A DNA stretch of 25,874 bases from DATIJJ01 sp035478255 (GTDB lineage Bacteria > Pseudomonadota > Gammaproteobacteria > DSM-16500). Position 1 is the first letter of the stretch. The number at the start of each line of letters is the position of its first letter. The position numbers and the translations under genes were made by a program. Below the pieces are notes generated by a model. That model ran no database searches and was not told the DNA's origin. It worked only from the letters and a program-made list of their open reading frames with translations. Of this stretch, positions 14,232 through 22,250 are shown one piece after another. The stretch is from NCBI GenBank assembly GCA_035478255.1, contig DATIJV010000051.1:1-25874 (forward strand). Direction: 5' to 3'.

Positions 14232-14948
14232 TTAAAATTTTAATGCTCGCGCACAACACCACACACTGATTTTCCCTGCTCCCCGCCTTTTCAACATCCG
14301 GCAAAATTCCCGCATGGTATTCCCCGTTGTAATCACATCATCCACCACTGCAACATGCTGGTTTTCCAGTGATTTTTTAATTAAAAAAGCATTTTTCACA
14401 TTTTTTTTTCGTTTGTCTGCAGACAATGTTGCTTGCGGCAGGGTAGGTTTAATGCGTGCCACATCATGAATCATTAACGGCAAATCCAAGGCTTTCGCGA
14501 TAGGGCGTGCGATTTCAACCGCCTGATTGAATCCACGCTCTTTTAATCGGGAAACATGCAATGGCATGGGAATAATAACGGTCGGCAGCGCGCTTTCTTG
14601 ATACCATTCATGTATAATTTTTTCAGCCAGTAATTCTCCTAATAATTTGGCATGTGTTAAGGCGTGATAAAATTTTAAATCCAGGATTAATTTAGGGACC
14701 GGCGGTTGATAGAGAAACAAGCTGTGCGTAATATCAAACGGCGGCTTTTTTTGCAAACATTCACCGCAAAATGCTTGAGATTTTTCAAGCGGCAAAACAT
14801 TGGCGCAAGACAGACAGCCTTGTTTTAAAACCGGCAAATTTTGTAAACATGAGGAACATAAATCTTCAGGGCGATGTGAAATGTTTTTGCAAAAAATACA
14901 AACGTGCGGCAAAACCCAGCGCGTAAATTTTTTTATAAAATGAATCAT
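14232..14948 (-). CDS. comF: ComF-family phosphoribosyltransferase-like protein
   Basis: ComF proteins are needed for natural DNA uptake in competent bacteria; their exact reaction is unknown. The 238-residue product starts at the ATG at 14948; a TTG at 14966 is rejected. It has four CxxC pairs (Cys17/20, 31/34, 45/48, 61/64), which would form two zinc knuckles, rather than the single pair region sometimes seen. The C-terminal PRPP-loop motif VAVVDDVITTGNT and the LKERGFNQAVEIAR segment are typical. It diverges from bioC with only 12 nt between start codons. Confidence 0.93.
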   Translation of the reverse strand: MIHFIKKFTRWVLPHVCIFCKNISHRPEDLCSSCLQNLPVLKQGCLSCANVLPLEKSQAFCGECLQKKPPFDITHSLFLYQPPVPKLILDLKFYHALTHAKLLGELLAEKIIHEWYQESALPTVIIPMPLHVSRLKERGFNQAVEIARPIAKALDLPLMIHDVARIKPTLPQATLSADKRKKNVKNAFLIKKSLENQHVAVVDDVITTGNTMREFCRMLKRRGAGKISVWCCARALKF

Positions 14949-14960
14949 GGGAATCCTCGT

Positions 14961-15725
14961 ATGCAAAATGTATTAGAAGAATTATTAGCGCTTCGCATTC
15001 CTGCAGAATATGAAGCAGCGTCAGTATTGCAGCGTGAAGTCCTCAACGAAATTTTTTCACGCCTGGATTTTATGACACTCATACCGCGCACGGTTCTTGA
15101 TGCAGGATGTGCCACAGGAAATGCAGCCATCATGCTCAAACAAAAATATCCTGCCGCGAAAATCATTGCTGTCGATCCTTCATCCGCTATGCTGGAATAT
15201 GCCAGACAACGTGACAAACAAATTGACTGGTTACAAGCTTCGTTGACGATGTTACCTTTTGAGAACCATTCCATTGACTTGATCATGGCGAATTTGAATT
15301 TGCCATGGTGCGATGGTTTGCAAGCCTTGCTTGCTGAATGGCGGCGCGTTTTGCGTGGCGATGGTTTGCTGATCGTGACTTCTTTAGGGCCTGATACACT
15401 GCGTGAATTGCATGATTTGCCGCTGGCATTTCCGCATTTCATGGACATGCACACAGTCGGTGATTTGTTGACACAGGCAGGATTTTCCAGTCCTGTATTG
15501 GATGTTGATTATTTCACCTTGACTTATCAGGACCCAAAAAAATTATGGCATGAATTGCAAGTCACAGGAATGATAACGGGAAACACAGGATCTATCCAGT
15601 TAAAAAAAATTGAAGACCGCTACCCATTAACATATGAAATTATTTTTGCGCATGCTTGGGGGTCAGTTGTTCAGCCAGCGGGAGAAGTGCGTATTCCTGT
15701 TTCACATATTTTACGACGAGGTTAA
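14961..15725 (+). CDS. bioC: BioC-like SAM-dependent methyltransferase
   Basis: BioC methylates the free carboxyl of malonyl-ACP, which starts pimeloyl synthesis for biotin. I start it at the ATG at 14961 (254 aa) with a GGGA sequence upstream; earlier starts would overlap comF. The SAM-binding motif is VLDAGCATG (residues 45-53), where the usual GCGTG reads GCATG. The segments MANLNLPWCDG and LLIVTSLGPDTLRELHDL are BioC-like. No other bio gene is in the window. It runs into a sugar kinase gene with one base between stop and my preferred start. A different small-molecule methyltransferase remains possible. Confidence 0.8.
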   Translation: MQNVLEELLALRIPAEYEAASVLQREVLNEIFSRLDFMTLIPRTVLDAGCATGNAAIMLKQKYPAAKIIAVDPSSAMLEYARQRDKQIDWLQASLTMLPFENHSIDLIMANLNLPWCDGLQALLAEWRRVLRGDGLLIVTSLGPDTLRELHDLPLAFPHFMDMHTVGDLLTQAGFSSPVLDVDYFTLTYQDPKKLWHELQVTGMITGNTGSIQLKKIEDRYPLTYEIIFAHAWGSVVQPAGEVRIPVSHILRRG

Positions 15726-15726
15726 A

Positions 15727-16623
15727 TTGGCAGATGATATTTTTATTGGTGTAGATGGCGGCGCGACAAAAACAACGGTTCGCATTGAAGATCATCGTGG
15801 TTGTGTCATCGGCCAAGGTACGGGCGGCCCTGCGAATATTCGTTTGTCAGTTGAGCAATCCTGGGAATCAATTTATCATGCGCTTCAAAACGCGCTTAAA
15901 CAGTCGGCTATTCAATTAACTGATTCAGCTTATCGTTTTCATTTAGGATTAGGATTGGCGGGTTGTGAAATTTCAGATGACGTTAAAAAATTTCTTTCGC
16001 AGCCGCATTCTTTTGCAAGCATTCAACTTTTTTCTGATGCACATGCTGCTTGTCTCGGAGCTCACGGTGGAAAAGACGGCGCGATTATTGTCATCGGAAC
16101 AGGTGTAGTAGGTTATCAAATTGAACAAAACCAATCGATGCGTGTCGGCGGATGGGGATTTCCGCAGGATGATGAAGGCGGCGGCGCATGGTTGGGATTA
16201 GAAGCCGCGCGTCATACTTTTCAGTGGCTGGATAAAAGAATAGAAAAATCACCGCTGACAGAAGATGTGTTTGAATTTTTTAATCATGATTTTGAAAAAT
16301 TTACAACATGGGCGAATCGTGCGAATTCCAGTGAATTTGCACGCCTCGCACCTTTAGTGATAAAACACGTTAAACAAAAAGAAAATTTAAGCGTGCATTT
16401 AATTAAAAGAGCTGCAAAATCAGTGGATAAAATTGCTAAGACTTTAATTAAATTCCAGCAAGAAACTTTACCTTGTAGTTTGTTTGGCGGGATTGCACCT
16501 TTTGTTGAACCCTGGTTATGTGAAGAAGTGCGCGCGAGTTTAGTTTTGCCTGAGAGAGAGGCAAGTTATGGTGCAATTTTAATGGTTCGTGAAAACTTTT
16601 TTAAAAGTGAAAAAACAGGATGA
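15727..16623 (+). CDS. BadF/BadG/BcrA/BcrD-family sugar kinase, likely N-acetylglucosamine kinase
   Basis: This is an ASKHA-fold kinase. The phosphate motif FIGVDGGATKTT is near the N-terminus, and HGGKDGAIIVIGTGVVGYQ with GGWGFPQDDEGGGAWLGLEA matches the N-acetylglucosamine kinase group. I choose the TTG at 15727 (298 aa) as start, because the preceding codons repeat the bioC end region and look non-native; a 329-aa version from the ATG at 15634 is formally possible. It overlaps nagA by 4 nt (ATGA). The neighbour supports a role in phosphorylating free N-acetylglucosamine from wall turnover or the host. The substrate is inferred. Confidence 0.83.
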   Translation: MADDIFIGVDGGATKTTVRIEDHRGCVIGQGTGGPANIRLSVEQSWESIYHALQNALKQSAIQLTDSAYRFHLGLGLAGCEISDDVKKFLSQPHSFASIQLFSDAHAACLGAHGGKDGAIIVIGTGVVGYQIEQNQSMRVGGWGFPQDDEGGGAWLGLEAARHTFQWLDKRIEKSPLTEDVFEFFNHDFEKFTTWANRANSSEFARLAPLVIKHVKQKENLSVHLIKRAAKSVDKIAKTLIKFQQETLPCSLFGGIAPFVEPWLCEEVRASLVLPEREASYGAILMVRENFFKSEKTG

Positions 16624-17795
16624 TTATTTCAGGCCCGCAAATTTATGCAGAAACCGGCGTCATAAAAAATGCTGATTTAATAATTGATGGCAATAAAATT
16701 CAGGCGATCCATACAAAACAAATTTCGTCTACAGAAAAAATTTTATTTCCTGAAAATTATCATCTCGTTCCAGGATTTATTGATGTGCATATTCATGGCG
16801 CAAATGGTTTTGATGTTATGGATGGAACATTTTCTGCGCTTGAAAAAATGAGTGAAACATTAGCAGAAGAAGGAACGACTTCTTATCTGGCAACAACCAT
16901 GACTGCCCCAGCAAAAAAAATTAGCCAAGTGTTAGAGAATGCTGGCCGATATATGCAGCAGCAGCACACAGTGCGCGGGGCAAAATTGCTGGGGGTGCAT
17001 CTGGAAGGGCCATTTTTGTCGCCGCAAAAAATCGGCGCGCAAAATGTTTTAAATATTTTAAGGCCTGAAATAGATTATATTCGTGCCTGGCAAGAAAAAT
17101 CTTTGAATGCAATTAGAATGGTAACGCTCGCGCCGGAATTACCCAACAGTCTGGAGTTGATTCGTTTTTTATGCGCGCAAAAAATTGTGGCATCGATTGG
17201 GCATACCAATGCGACATATGAAGAAACTTTAGCTGCTGTTGAGTCAGGCTGCACACATGCTACGCATCTTTTTAATGCGATGCGCGGTATTCATCATCGT
17301 GAACCGGGTGTGGCAGCCGCCGCATTGTTATCTGAAAAATTAACTGCGGAATTGATTGTAGATGGTGTGCATTTGCATCCTGCTATTGTGCAATTAGCGG
17401 TTAAAACGAAAGGGAAAGAGAAAATTGTTTTGGTGACGGATGCTATGCGCGCGAAATGTTTGAAAGAGGGTGTTTATGATTTGGGTGGACAACAAGTGGA
17501 AGTCAAAAATAATATTGCATCATTGCCGGATGGAACGCTTGCGGGCAGTACGTTGAAAATGTTTGCTGCGGTGAAAAACATGATGAAATTTACGCGATGT
17601 GACTTGTGGGATGCGGTGCAGTGTGCGGCAAATAATCCGGCAAAATTGCTGGGTGTTTTTGCAGAGAAGGGCAGTATTCTGCCTGGGAAAGATGCGGATT
17701 TGGTGGTGTTGGATGATGAGTTGAATGTGGTGATGACGATTGTGCAAGGAGAGGTGGTTTTTCGTCAAGGTCAGTATGAGGCGAGAGGCATATAA
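16620..17795 (+). CDS. nagA: N-acetylglucosamine-6-phosphate deacetylase
   Basis: NagA removes acetate from N-acetylglucosamine-6-phosphate to give glucosamine-6-phosphate. The 391-residue product has the amidohydrolase metal site: His57 and His59 in GFIDVHIHGANG, Glu129 in HLEGPFLS, His195 in IGHTNATYEE, His216 in THLFNAMRG and the catalytic Asp274 in VTDAM. Length is normal. It overlaps the kinase gene by 4 nt and closes the bioC-kinase-nagA run. nagB is not in the window; glmS-linked metabolism could use the product. A CT-rich palindromic repeat follows 11 nt after the stop. Confidence 0.96.
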   Translation: MIISGPQIYAETGVIKNADLIIDGNKIQAIHTKQISSTEKILFPENYHLVPGFIDVHIHGANGFDVMDGTFSALEKMSETLAEEGTTSYLATTMTAPAKKISQVLENAGRYMQQQHTVRGAKLLGVHLEGPFLSPQKIGAQNVLNILRPEIDYIRAWQEKSLNAIRMVTLAPELPNSLELIRFLCAQKIVASIGHTNATYEETLAAVESGCTHATHLFNAMRGIHHREPGVAAAALLSEKLTAELIVDGVHLHPAIVQLAVKTKGKEKIVLVTDAMRAKCLKEGVYDLGGQQVEVKNNIASLPDGTLAGSTLKMFAAVKNMMKFTRCDLWDAVQCAANNPAKLLGVFAEKGSILPGKDADLVVLDDELNVVMTIVQGEVVFRQGQYEARGI

Positions 17796-17806
17796 AAAAT
17801 GTCACA

Positions 17807-18051
17807 TTAATTTTTAATACCTCCTTCCCCTTTCCCCTTCCTCCAAGAAAAACACTTGGAGGAAGGGGGACGCTCCGATACAGATGTGCTAAATTAGAAC
17901 GTCCCCCCTTCTTCCAAACGAAAAGCACGATTATTAGAGGAAGGGGATGTTCTAATTCAGAAAATCTGTATCGGAGTGTCCCCCTTCCTCCACACGCTTT
18001 TTGTGGAGTTCGGTGCAAGGGGAAGGAGGTAAAAAAAATATAAAAAATTAA
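17807..18051. repeat. CT-rich modular palindromic repeat, copy 3 (complete)
   Basis: This is the most complete copy. TTAA occurs at both ends (17807-17810 and 18048-18051), with AT-rich inner ends and terminal arms at about 17818-17845 and 18004-18031. Two 43-nt modules lie inside: 17865-17907 in the 'CGATAC' orientation and 17943-17984 in the opposite one, the reverse of copy 2's order. They are complementary, so the element folds as nested stems with small hairpins between. The right arm is the variant with GGAGTTCGGTG instead of GGAGGAAGGGG. It fills the gap between convergent nagA and spoT. Confidence 0.88.
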
Positions 18052-18074
18052 CTTTACAGTGTACTACTCATGCT

Positions 18075-20228
18075 CTAATTAGCATTTTTACTCTTCCGAA
18101 ACTGCGGTTTCAATCTCGCCACCCGAATCACATTTTTACTCTTGCGAATTTTTCGAAGCACTCTTGCCAAATGTTTCCGATCGCGTGCCGTCAGTGTCAC
18201 ATTCACTGAAAAATACCGTCCATCAAATTCTTGCGCATTAATTTGATCAATATTCGATTCCGACTCAGATATAATTAAAGCCAGGCTTGCCAGACTCCCA
18301 CGCTGATTTAAAATATCTACACGCAAATCTACCGGAAAATCGCCATGCACTTTTTCTTCCCATCGCAAGGGAATCAATTTGTCTGGCAAATGCCGATCAT
18401 TTTCCAGCACGGAACATTGTTCCACATGCACAACAATTCCATGCCCTGGCTCAATATAACCACAAATCGGATCACCTGGAATCGGCTGGCAGCATTTTGC
18501 ATAAGTCACCACAATTCCTTCAGTGCCTTTTATGGCAAGAGAATGATGATGAGGCAATTCATTTAATTTGATTTTATCTGCACTTTCACCAAATTTTGCC
18601 AATTGTTTTGCCGCGAGCAAAGCGGTGCGATTGCCAAGCCCCACTTCTTCAAAAAAATGTTGAATCGATTCAAGCTTTGCCGAATGCACAACATGCTCTA
18701 CATGAATTTCTGGGATTTGCGAGAAATTTAAATTAAAACTTCGTAAGGATTTTTCAACTAATCTTTTGCCGAGCTCAATCGATTCTTCTCGATGTTGTTT
18801 CTTCAGAAAATGTTTAATATTGCTGCGCGCTTTTCCCGTGACTACGAAATTTAGCCACGCAGGATTAGGACGTGCACCAGGTGCGGTAATGACTTCAATT
18901 TGCTGTCCGTTAGTTAAAGGCGTACTTAATGGCGCTAATTTTCTATCGAGTTTCGCTGCAACACACGCATTGCCCACATCTGAGTGAATGGCATAAGCAA
19001 AATCTACTGCGGTCGCACCTCTGGGTAATTCCATGATTTTGCCTTTGGGAGTAAAGACATAAACTGCATCGGGAAATAAATCAATTTTGACATTTTCAAT
19101 GAACTCCAAAGAATTTTTGGAGCTTTTATTCATTTCTAACACGCCTTTTAACCATTCTTTTGCACGATGCTGCGCTTCACTAAACACAGCTTTTTCTGTT
19201 TTATATAACCAATGGGCAGAAATTCCATATTCAGCCATTTTATGCATTTCTTCCGTGCGAATTTGTACTTCAATCGGCACACCATACGGCCCAAATAAAA
19301 CAGTATGCAAAGATTGATAACCATTTGCTTTAGTGATGGCGATATAATCTTTAAATCGCTGAGTGAGAGGTTTGTAAAGATTATGCAGCACGCCTAACAC
19401 ACGATAGCATGTATCCAATTTGTCAACGATCACGCGAAATCCATACACATCCATGACTTCAGAAAACGGTAAATGTTTTTCATGCATTTTTTTATAAATA
19501 CTATAAATATGTTTTTCACGTCCAGTGATGGAGCGAATGGGAATATTGGCTTTTTTGAGACTAGTGCGAATTTCTTCATCGATTAATTGCATGATTTCAT
19601 GGCGATTGCCCAATGCTTTGGAAACAGCAGCCTTGAGAATTCGATAACGCATCGGATAAAGGGCCGCAAATCCTAAATCTTCAAACTCAATGCGAAAGGC
19701 GTGCATGCCGAGACGATTTGCAATCGGTGCAAAAATCTCAAGCGTTTCTTTGGCAATGCGGCGGCGTTTTTCCAGCGGCATACAACTGATGGTTTTCATG
19801 TTATGCAAGCGGTCAGCAATTTTGACCAGAATCACGCGAATATCACGTGCCATTGCCATGACCATTTTGCGAAAATTTTCAGCCTGGGCTTGCGCGCGGC
19901 TTTCAAATTCAATTTGCGTTAATTTGGTGACGCCATCAACCAGATCAGCGATTTCCTTGCCAAACTGTTTAACCAAATCAGGTTTTTCAAGCGGCGTATC
20001 TTCAATAACATCATGCAAAATCGCAGCAATAATGGTCGGTGGATCCATGCGCATTTCTGCGAGAATTCGTGCCACGGCAACAGGATGAGTGATGTAAGGT
20101 TCACCGGTATGGCGTTTTTGCCCCTCGTGCGCTTTTTTGGCGAGAATATAAGCTTGCTCGATAGTTTCAATTTGCCGGGCTTCAAGATAATGCTGCAATT
20201 CTTGCCTTAATTCTTCAAATTCTTGCAC
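18075..20228 (-). CDS. spoT: Bifunctional (p)ppGpp synthetase/hydrolase (SpoT/Rel family)
   Basis: SpoT makes and degrades the stringent-response alarmone (p)ppGpp. The 717-residue product has all usual domains: an HD hydrolase (AAILHDVIED, His72-Asp73), a synthetase domain with REKHIYSIYKKM, GYQSLHTV and EVQIRTEEMHKMAEYGISAHW, a TGS domain (VYVFTPKGKIMELPRGATAV, about 390-450) and a C-terminal ACT region (about 640-705). Both active regions look intact. The start is a GTG at 20228, because an in-frame stop lies 8 codons upstream and no ATG intervenes. It normally follows rpoZ directly; here a plus-strand gene and repeats lie between them. Confidence 0.96.
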   Translation of the reverse strand: MQEFEELRQELQHYLEARQIETIEQAYILAKKAHEGQKRHTGEPYITHPVAVARILAEMRMDPPTIIAAILHDVIEDTPLEKPDLVKQFGKEIADLVDGVTKLTQIEFESRAQAQAENFRKMVMAMARDIRVILVKIADRLHNMKTISCMPLEKRRRIAKETLEIFAPIANRLGMHAFRIEFEDLGFAALYPMRYRILKAAVSKALGNRHEIMQLIDEEIRTSLKKANIPIRSITGREKHIYSIYKKMHEKHLPFSEVMDVYGFRVIVDKLDTCYRVLGVLHNLYKPLTQRFKDYIAITKANGYQSLHTVLFGPYGVPIEVQIRTEEMHKMAEYGISAHWLYKTEKAVFSEAQHRAKEWLKGVLEMNKSSKNSLEFIENVKIDLFPDAVYVFTPKGKIMELPRGATAVDFAYAIHSDVGNACVAAKLDRKLAPLSTPLTNGQQIEVITAPGARPNPAWLNFVVTGKARSNIKHFLKKQHREESIELGKRLVEKSLRSFNLNFSQIPEIHVEHVVHSAKLESIQHFFEEVGLGNRTALLAAKQLAKFGESADKIKLNELPHHHSLAIKGTEGIVVTYAKCCQPIPGDPICGYIEPGHGIVVHVEQCSVLENDRHLPDKLIPLRWEEKVHGDFPVDLRVDILNQRGSLASLALIISESESNIDQINAQEFDGRYFSVNVTLTARDRKHLARVLRKIRKSKNVIRVARLKPQFRKSKNAN

Positions 20229-20317
20229 GCGGGTTGCACCTAAAATATTTTATGATCCAGTACAACATTATGTCCTATTTTGCAGTAATCTGAGAAGCAT
20301 TAAAATTGTGATCATCT

Positions 20318-20346
20318 TTGACTTTGAGATTTTAACAATGTAAAAA
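20318..20346 (+). promoter_or_regulatory. Promoter candidate for the 502-residue gene
   Basis: TTGACT (20318-20323) and TAAAAA (20341-20346) are separated by 17 nt. The -35 is strong, the -10 fair. The predicted start is about 45 nt before the ATG at 20399, which has AAGAGG 8 nt upstream. No PmrA box is seen. Confidence 0.45.
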
Positions 20347-20398
20347 TAGAGCCACTTTTATATTTTTTTGATAATTAATCAAACAAGAGGAATTGCTT

Positions 20399-21907
20399 AT
20401 GCAACGCTCAGAACTGCTTCAAAATCCCCTCAAAAAACTGTTGGCAGAGAGAGATGAAGCTAGGGAAGTTTTTGGCAATAGGAATGAACAGCAGGATTGG
20501 GCTGCTTCGGATAATCCGATCCAAAAGATAACATCTATCATTTTAGACAATATTAAATTTGCTTTAGCTGAAGGAGTGCTCGATATTCCTGAAGATAATA
20601 ATATTCTCGTGTGGAGGGTTGCAAGGTCATTTAGAGAGATTGAGGGATTGGCTGAGAAGGATATGGCATGCTTAAGACAACTTCTTGTGGATGAAGATGC
20701 GATTCATGAATTTTTGCCTGCTTTTTCCGAGGAACTCCAAAAAACTATTCAGTTAGGAGATGCTAAACGCCAGGCTTTTTTTAGAAGACTGGAAAATTAT
20801 CAGGAATTGATGACGTTGTGCAGATATGCATGCAGAGGGTTTAATCATAAAAATATAGATTTAGTTAGCAAGCTAGAAAAGATCGCAAAAACGCTGGAAG
20901 TCATGTGGACTGAAGCATGCGAAATCAACAAGCTGGCGCTCATCGATAATACTAATTTTTCTCTTGAAAATTTACATAATCGATTAACCAGACAACTTCA
21001 GGCGTTTTTAGCAGAGATCTCGAATGCGTATACTGAAGAAAAACTAGAGAATTTGACTACATTAAAATGTCGATGGCGTTTGATTTTGCGTGCAAGGCTT
21101 GGTGTTGAAAGCAATAAGCAGAGAGAGATCGACAAAAAAATAAGTCTGCACTTCCGTGCTCTACTGGATTTTGATTTGAAAGAGCATCTATTTTGTGCTG
21201 GAAGAGCTCCTCTTTTCGCTAGCAGGGAAGATGCAAAACCAGAAAATCCAGTGTTGAAAGGAGAGAATCCTTCACTTACCTTAGGATTATTAATTAAAAT
21301 CGCTGACAATTGGGAAGTATCCTGTGTGGAAAGGGGAGCATCAAAAGCAGTGCTTGAAAAACTTATCGAAATCATTAATGAAGTAGCATTACATATAGAA
21401 CCAGAGGATGTTGCTGACATTCTGCCTGAAGAATATTGTGATCGTATCAGGACATCTATTCTGAATGATTATCTTGTGCTCCAGGAACTTCAAAGTAATA
21501 AGACAACTTTAATTTTCGTCGGTGCTCTGGCTAATTGCCAAGGATATTCTTCTGTCAGAACTCAGGATGGAATTAAATTTACAGCTGTTCAAGCAATGAT
21601 TCCTAAAAAATCGACGAGTTCTTTTTTTGACATTGATCAAGAGGGTGAATTTATTCAGAGTGCAAGATCGTTATTTCAAGCGATGAAGAGTAGACATGGG
21701 ATGCAAGAAAATTTTTTTCTTGATGGAAATGATTATCAATTGTTAGGAAGTTTTTTGCAAGGAAGGGATAAACCGGAGGACCCGGCTGCCCGTAAATTAT
21801 TTCGGGAGCTGGAGCGGTATGTTTCGGCACTTGCTGTTAATATGGGTTTTGTATCAGCGTCTAAGTTTACGTCGTTGGGGTATGGCGGGGGCTCGGATTC
21901 TGAGTAA
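20399..21907 (+). CDS. Hypothetical 502-residue helical protein between rpoZ and spoT; candidate effector
   Basis: I do not recognise a family. The start is the ATG at 20399, with AAGAGG 8 nt upstream; a TTG two codons earlier is possible. The product is soluble, without signal peptide or membrane segment. Most of it reads as charged alpha-helix, with long Leu/Ile/Glu/Lys stretches (for example about residues 80-260), then a more mixed region (about 365-430) and a short Gly/Ser/acidic tail, GYGGGSDSE. It lies on the opposite strand between rpoZ and spoT, which are usually adjacent in gammaproteobacteria, and is followed by two palindromic elements. Together with the Dot/Icm genes in this window, this suggests an acquired gene and possibly a translocated effector. 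The tail lacks a decisive export motif. Confidence 0.8.
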   Translation: MQRSELLQNPLKKLLAERDEAREVFGNRNEQQDWAASDNPIQKITSIILDNIKFALAEGVLDIPEDNNILVWRVARSFREIEGLAEKDMACLRQLLVDEDAIHEFLPAFSEELQKTIQLGDAKRQAFFRRLENYQELMTLCRYACRGFNHKNIDLVSKLEKIAKTLEVMWTEACEINKLALIDNTNFSLENLHNRLTRQLQAFLAEISNAYTEEKLENLTTLKCRWRLILRARLGVESNKQREIDKKISLHFRALLDFDLKEHLFCAGRAPLFASREDAKPENPVLKGENPSLTLGLLIKIADNWEVSCVERGASKAVLEKLIEIINEVALHIEPEDVADILPEEYCDRIRTSILNDYLVLQELQSNKTTLIFVGALANCQGYSSVRTQDGIKFTAVQAMIPKKSTSSFFDIDQEGEFIQSARSLFQAMKSRHGMQENFFLDGNDYQLLGSFLQGRDKPEDPAARKLFRELERYVSALAVNMGFVSASKFTSLGYGGGSDSE

Positions 21908-21959
21908 ATAATGAGGGTTTGTCGTTGAGAATTATCCTTTATAGGATTATAAATTCTTT

Positions 21960-22168
21960 GTAATAGCTCAGCCCCATGGGTTGTCATCGCGGAATTTACT
22001 CACTCTTAATTCGCGCTTTTTGCGAATTTAGAGTGAGTTAATGTCCGCGATCTACCCTTGATTCTCATTTGGGTAGATCGCGGACATTAAGCGCTGCTAA
22101 GCGAGCAAAAGGCGCTCGCCAAGCAGCGCTAAATTCCGCGATGACAATCCATGGGGTTGGGCTATTAC
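21960..22168. repeat. Cloverleaf palindrome: outer stem around three adjacent hairpins
   Basis: The outer arms (21960-21998 and 22130-22168) pair over 39 bp with three mismatches, all of which are G-U pairs if the plus strand is transcribed. Between them lie three hairpins with no base left over: 21999-22014/22022-22037 (15 of 16 pairs, 7-nt loop), 22038-22057/22071-22090 (20 perfect pairs, 13-nt loop) and 22091-22106/22114-22129 (14 pairs with a 2x2 bulge). It lies downstream of the 502-residue gene. No coding capacity is evident. A MITE, a cruciform or a structured RNA are possible. Confidence 0.85.
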
Positions 22169-22170
22169 CC

Positions 22171-22239
22171 ATCTGTATCGAAGAGTCCCCCTTCCTCCCG
22201 CATGCTTTTTGCGGGAGTTCGGTGAAAGGGGAAGGAGGG
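22171..22239. repeat. CT-rich modular palindromic repeat, copy 4 (right end only)
   Basis: Only the last part of an internal module (ATCTGTATCG to GTCCCCC), one small hairpin (about 22198-22215) and the right arm of the GGAGTTCGGTG type are present. The arm ends in AAGGAGGG rather than AAGGAGGTA, and the A-rich TTAA end is missing. It starts right where the cloverleaf palindrome ends, suggesting that one inserted into the other or that the join is a deletion scar. rpoZ ends 12 nt away. Confidence 0.75.
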
Positions 22240-22250
22240 CGTGAACATTT

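Noticed and set aside
17590..18018. Minus-strand frame across the nagA end and repeat copy 3
   Set aside because: It is a shadow of nagA and the repeat, rich in low-complexity residues from the CT-rich arms.
19690..20088. 132-codon plus-strand frame inside spoT
   Set aside because: It is antisense to conserved spoT domains and has no recognisable features.
21961..21985. tRNA-like sequence (TAGCTCAG resembles a D-arm)
   Set aside because: No acceptor stem, T-arm or anticodon arm fits; the sequence is explained by the outer stem of the cloverleaf palindrome.
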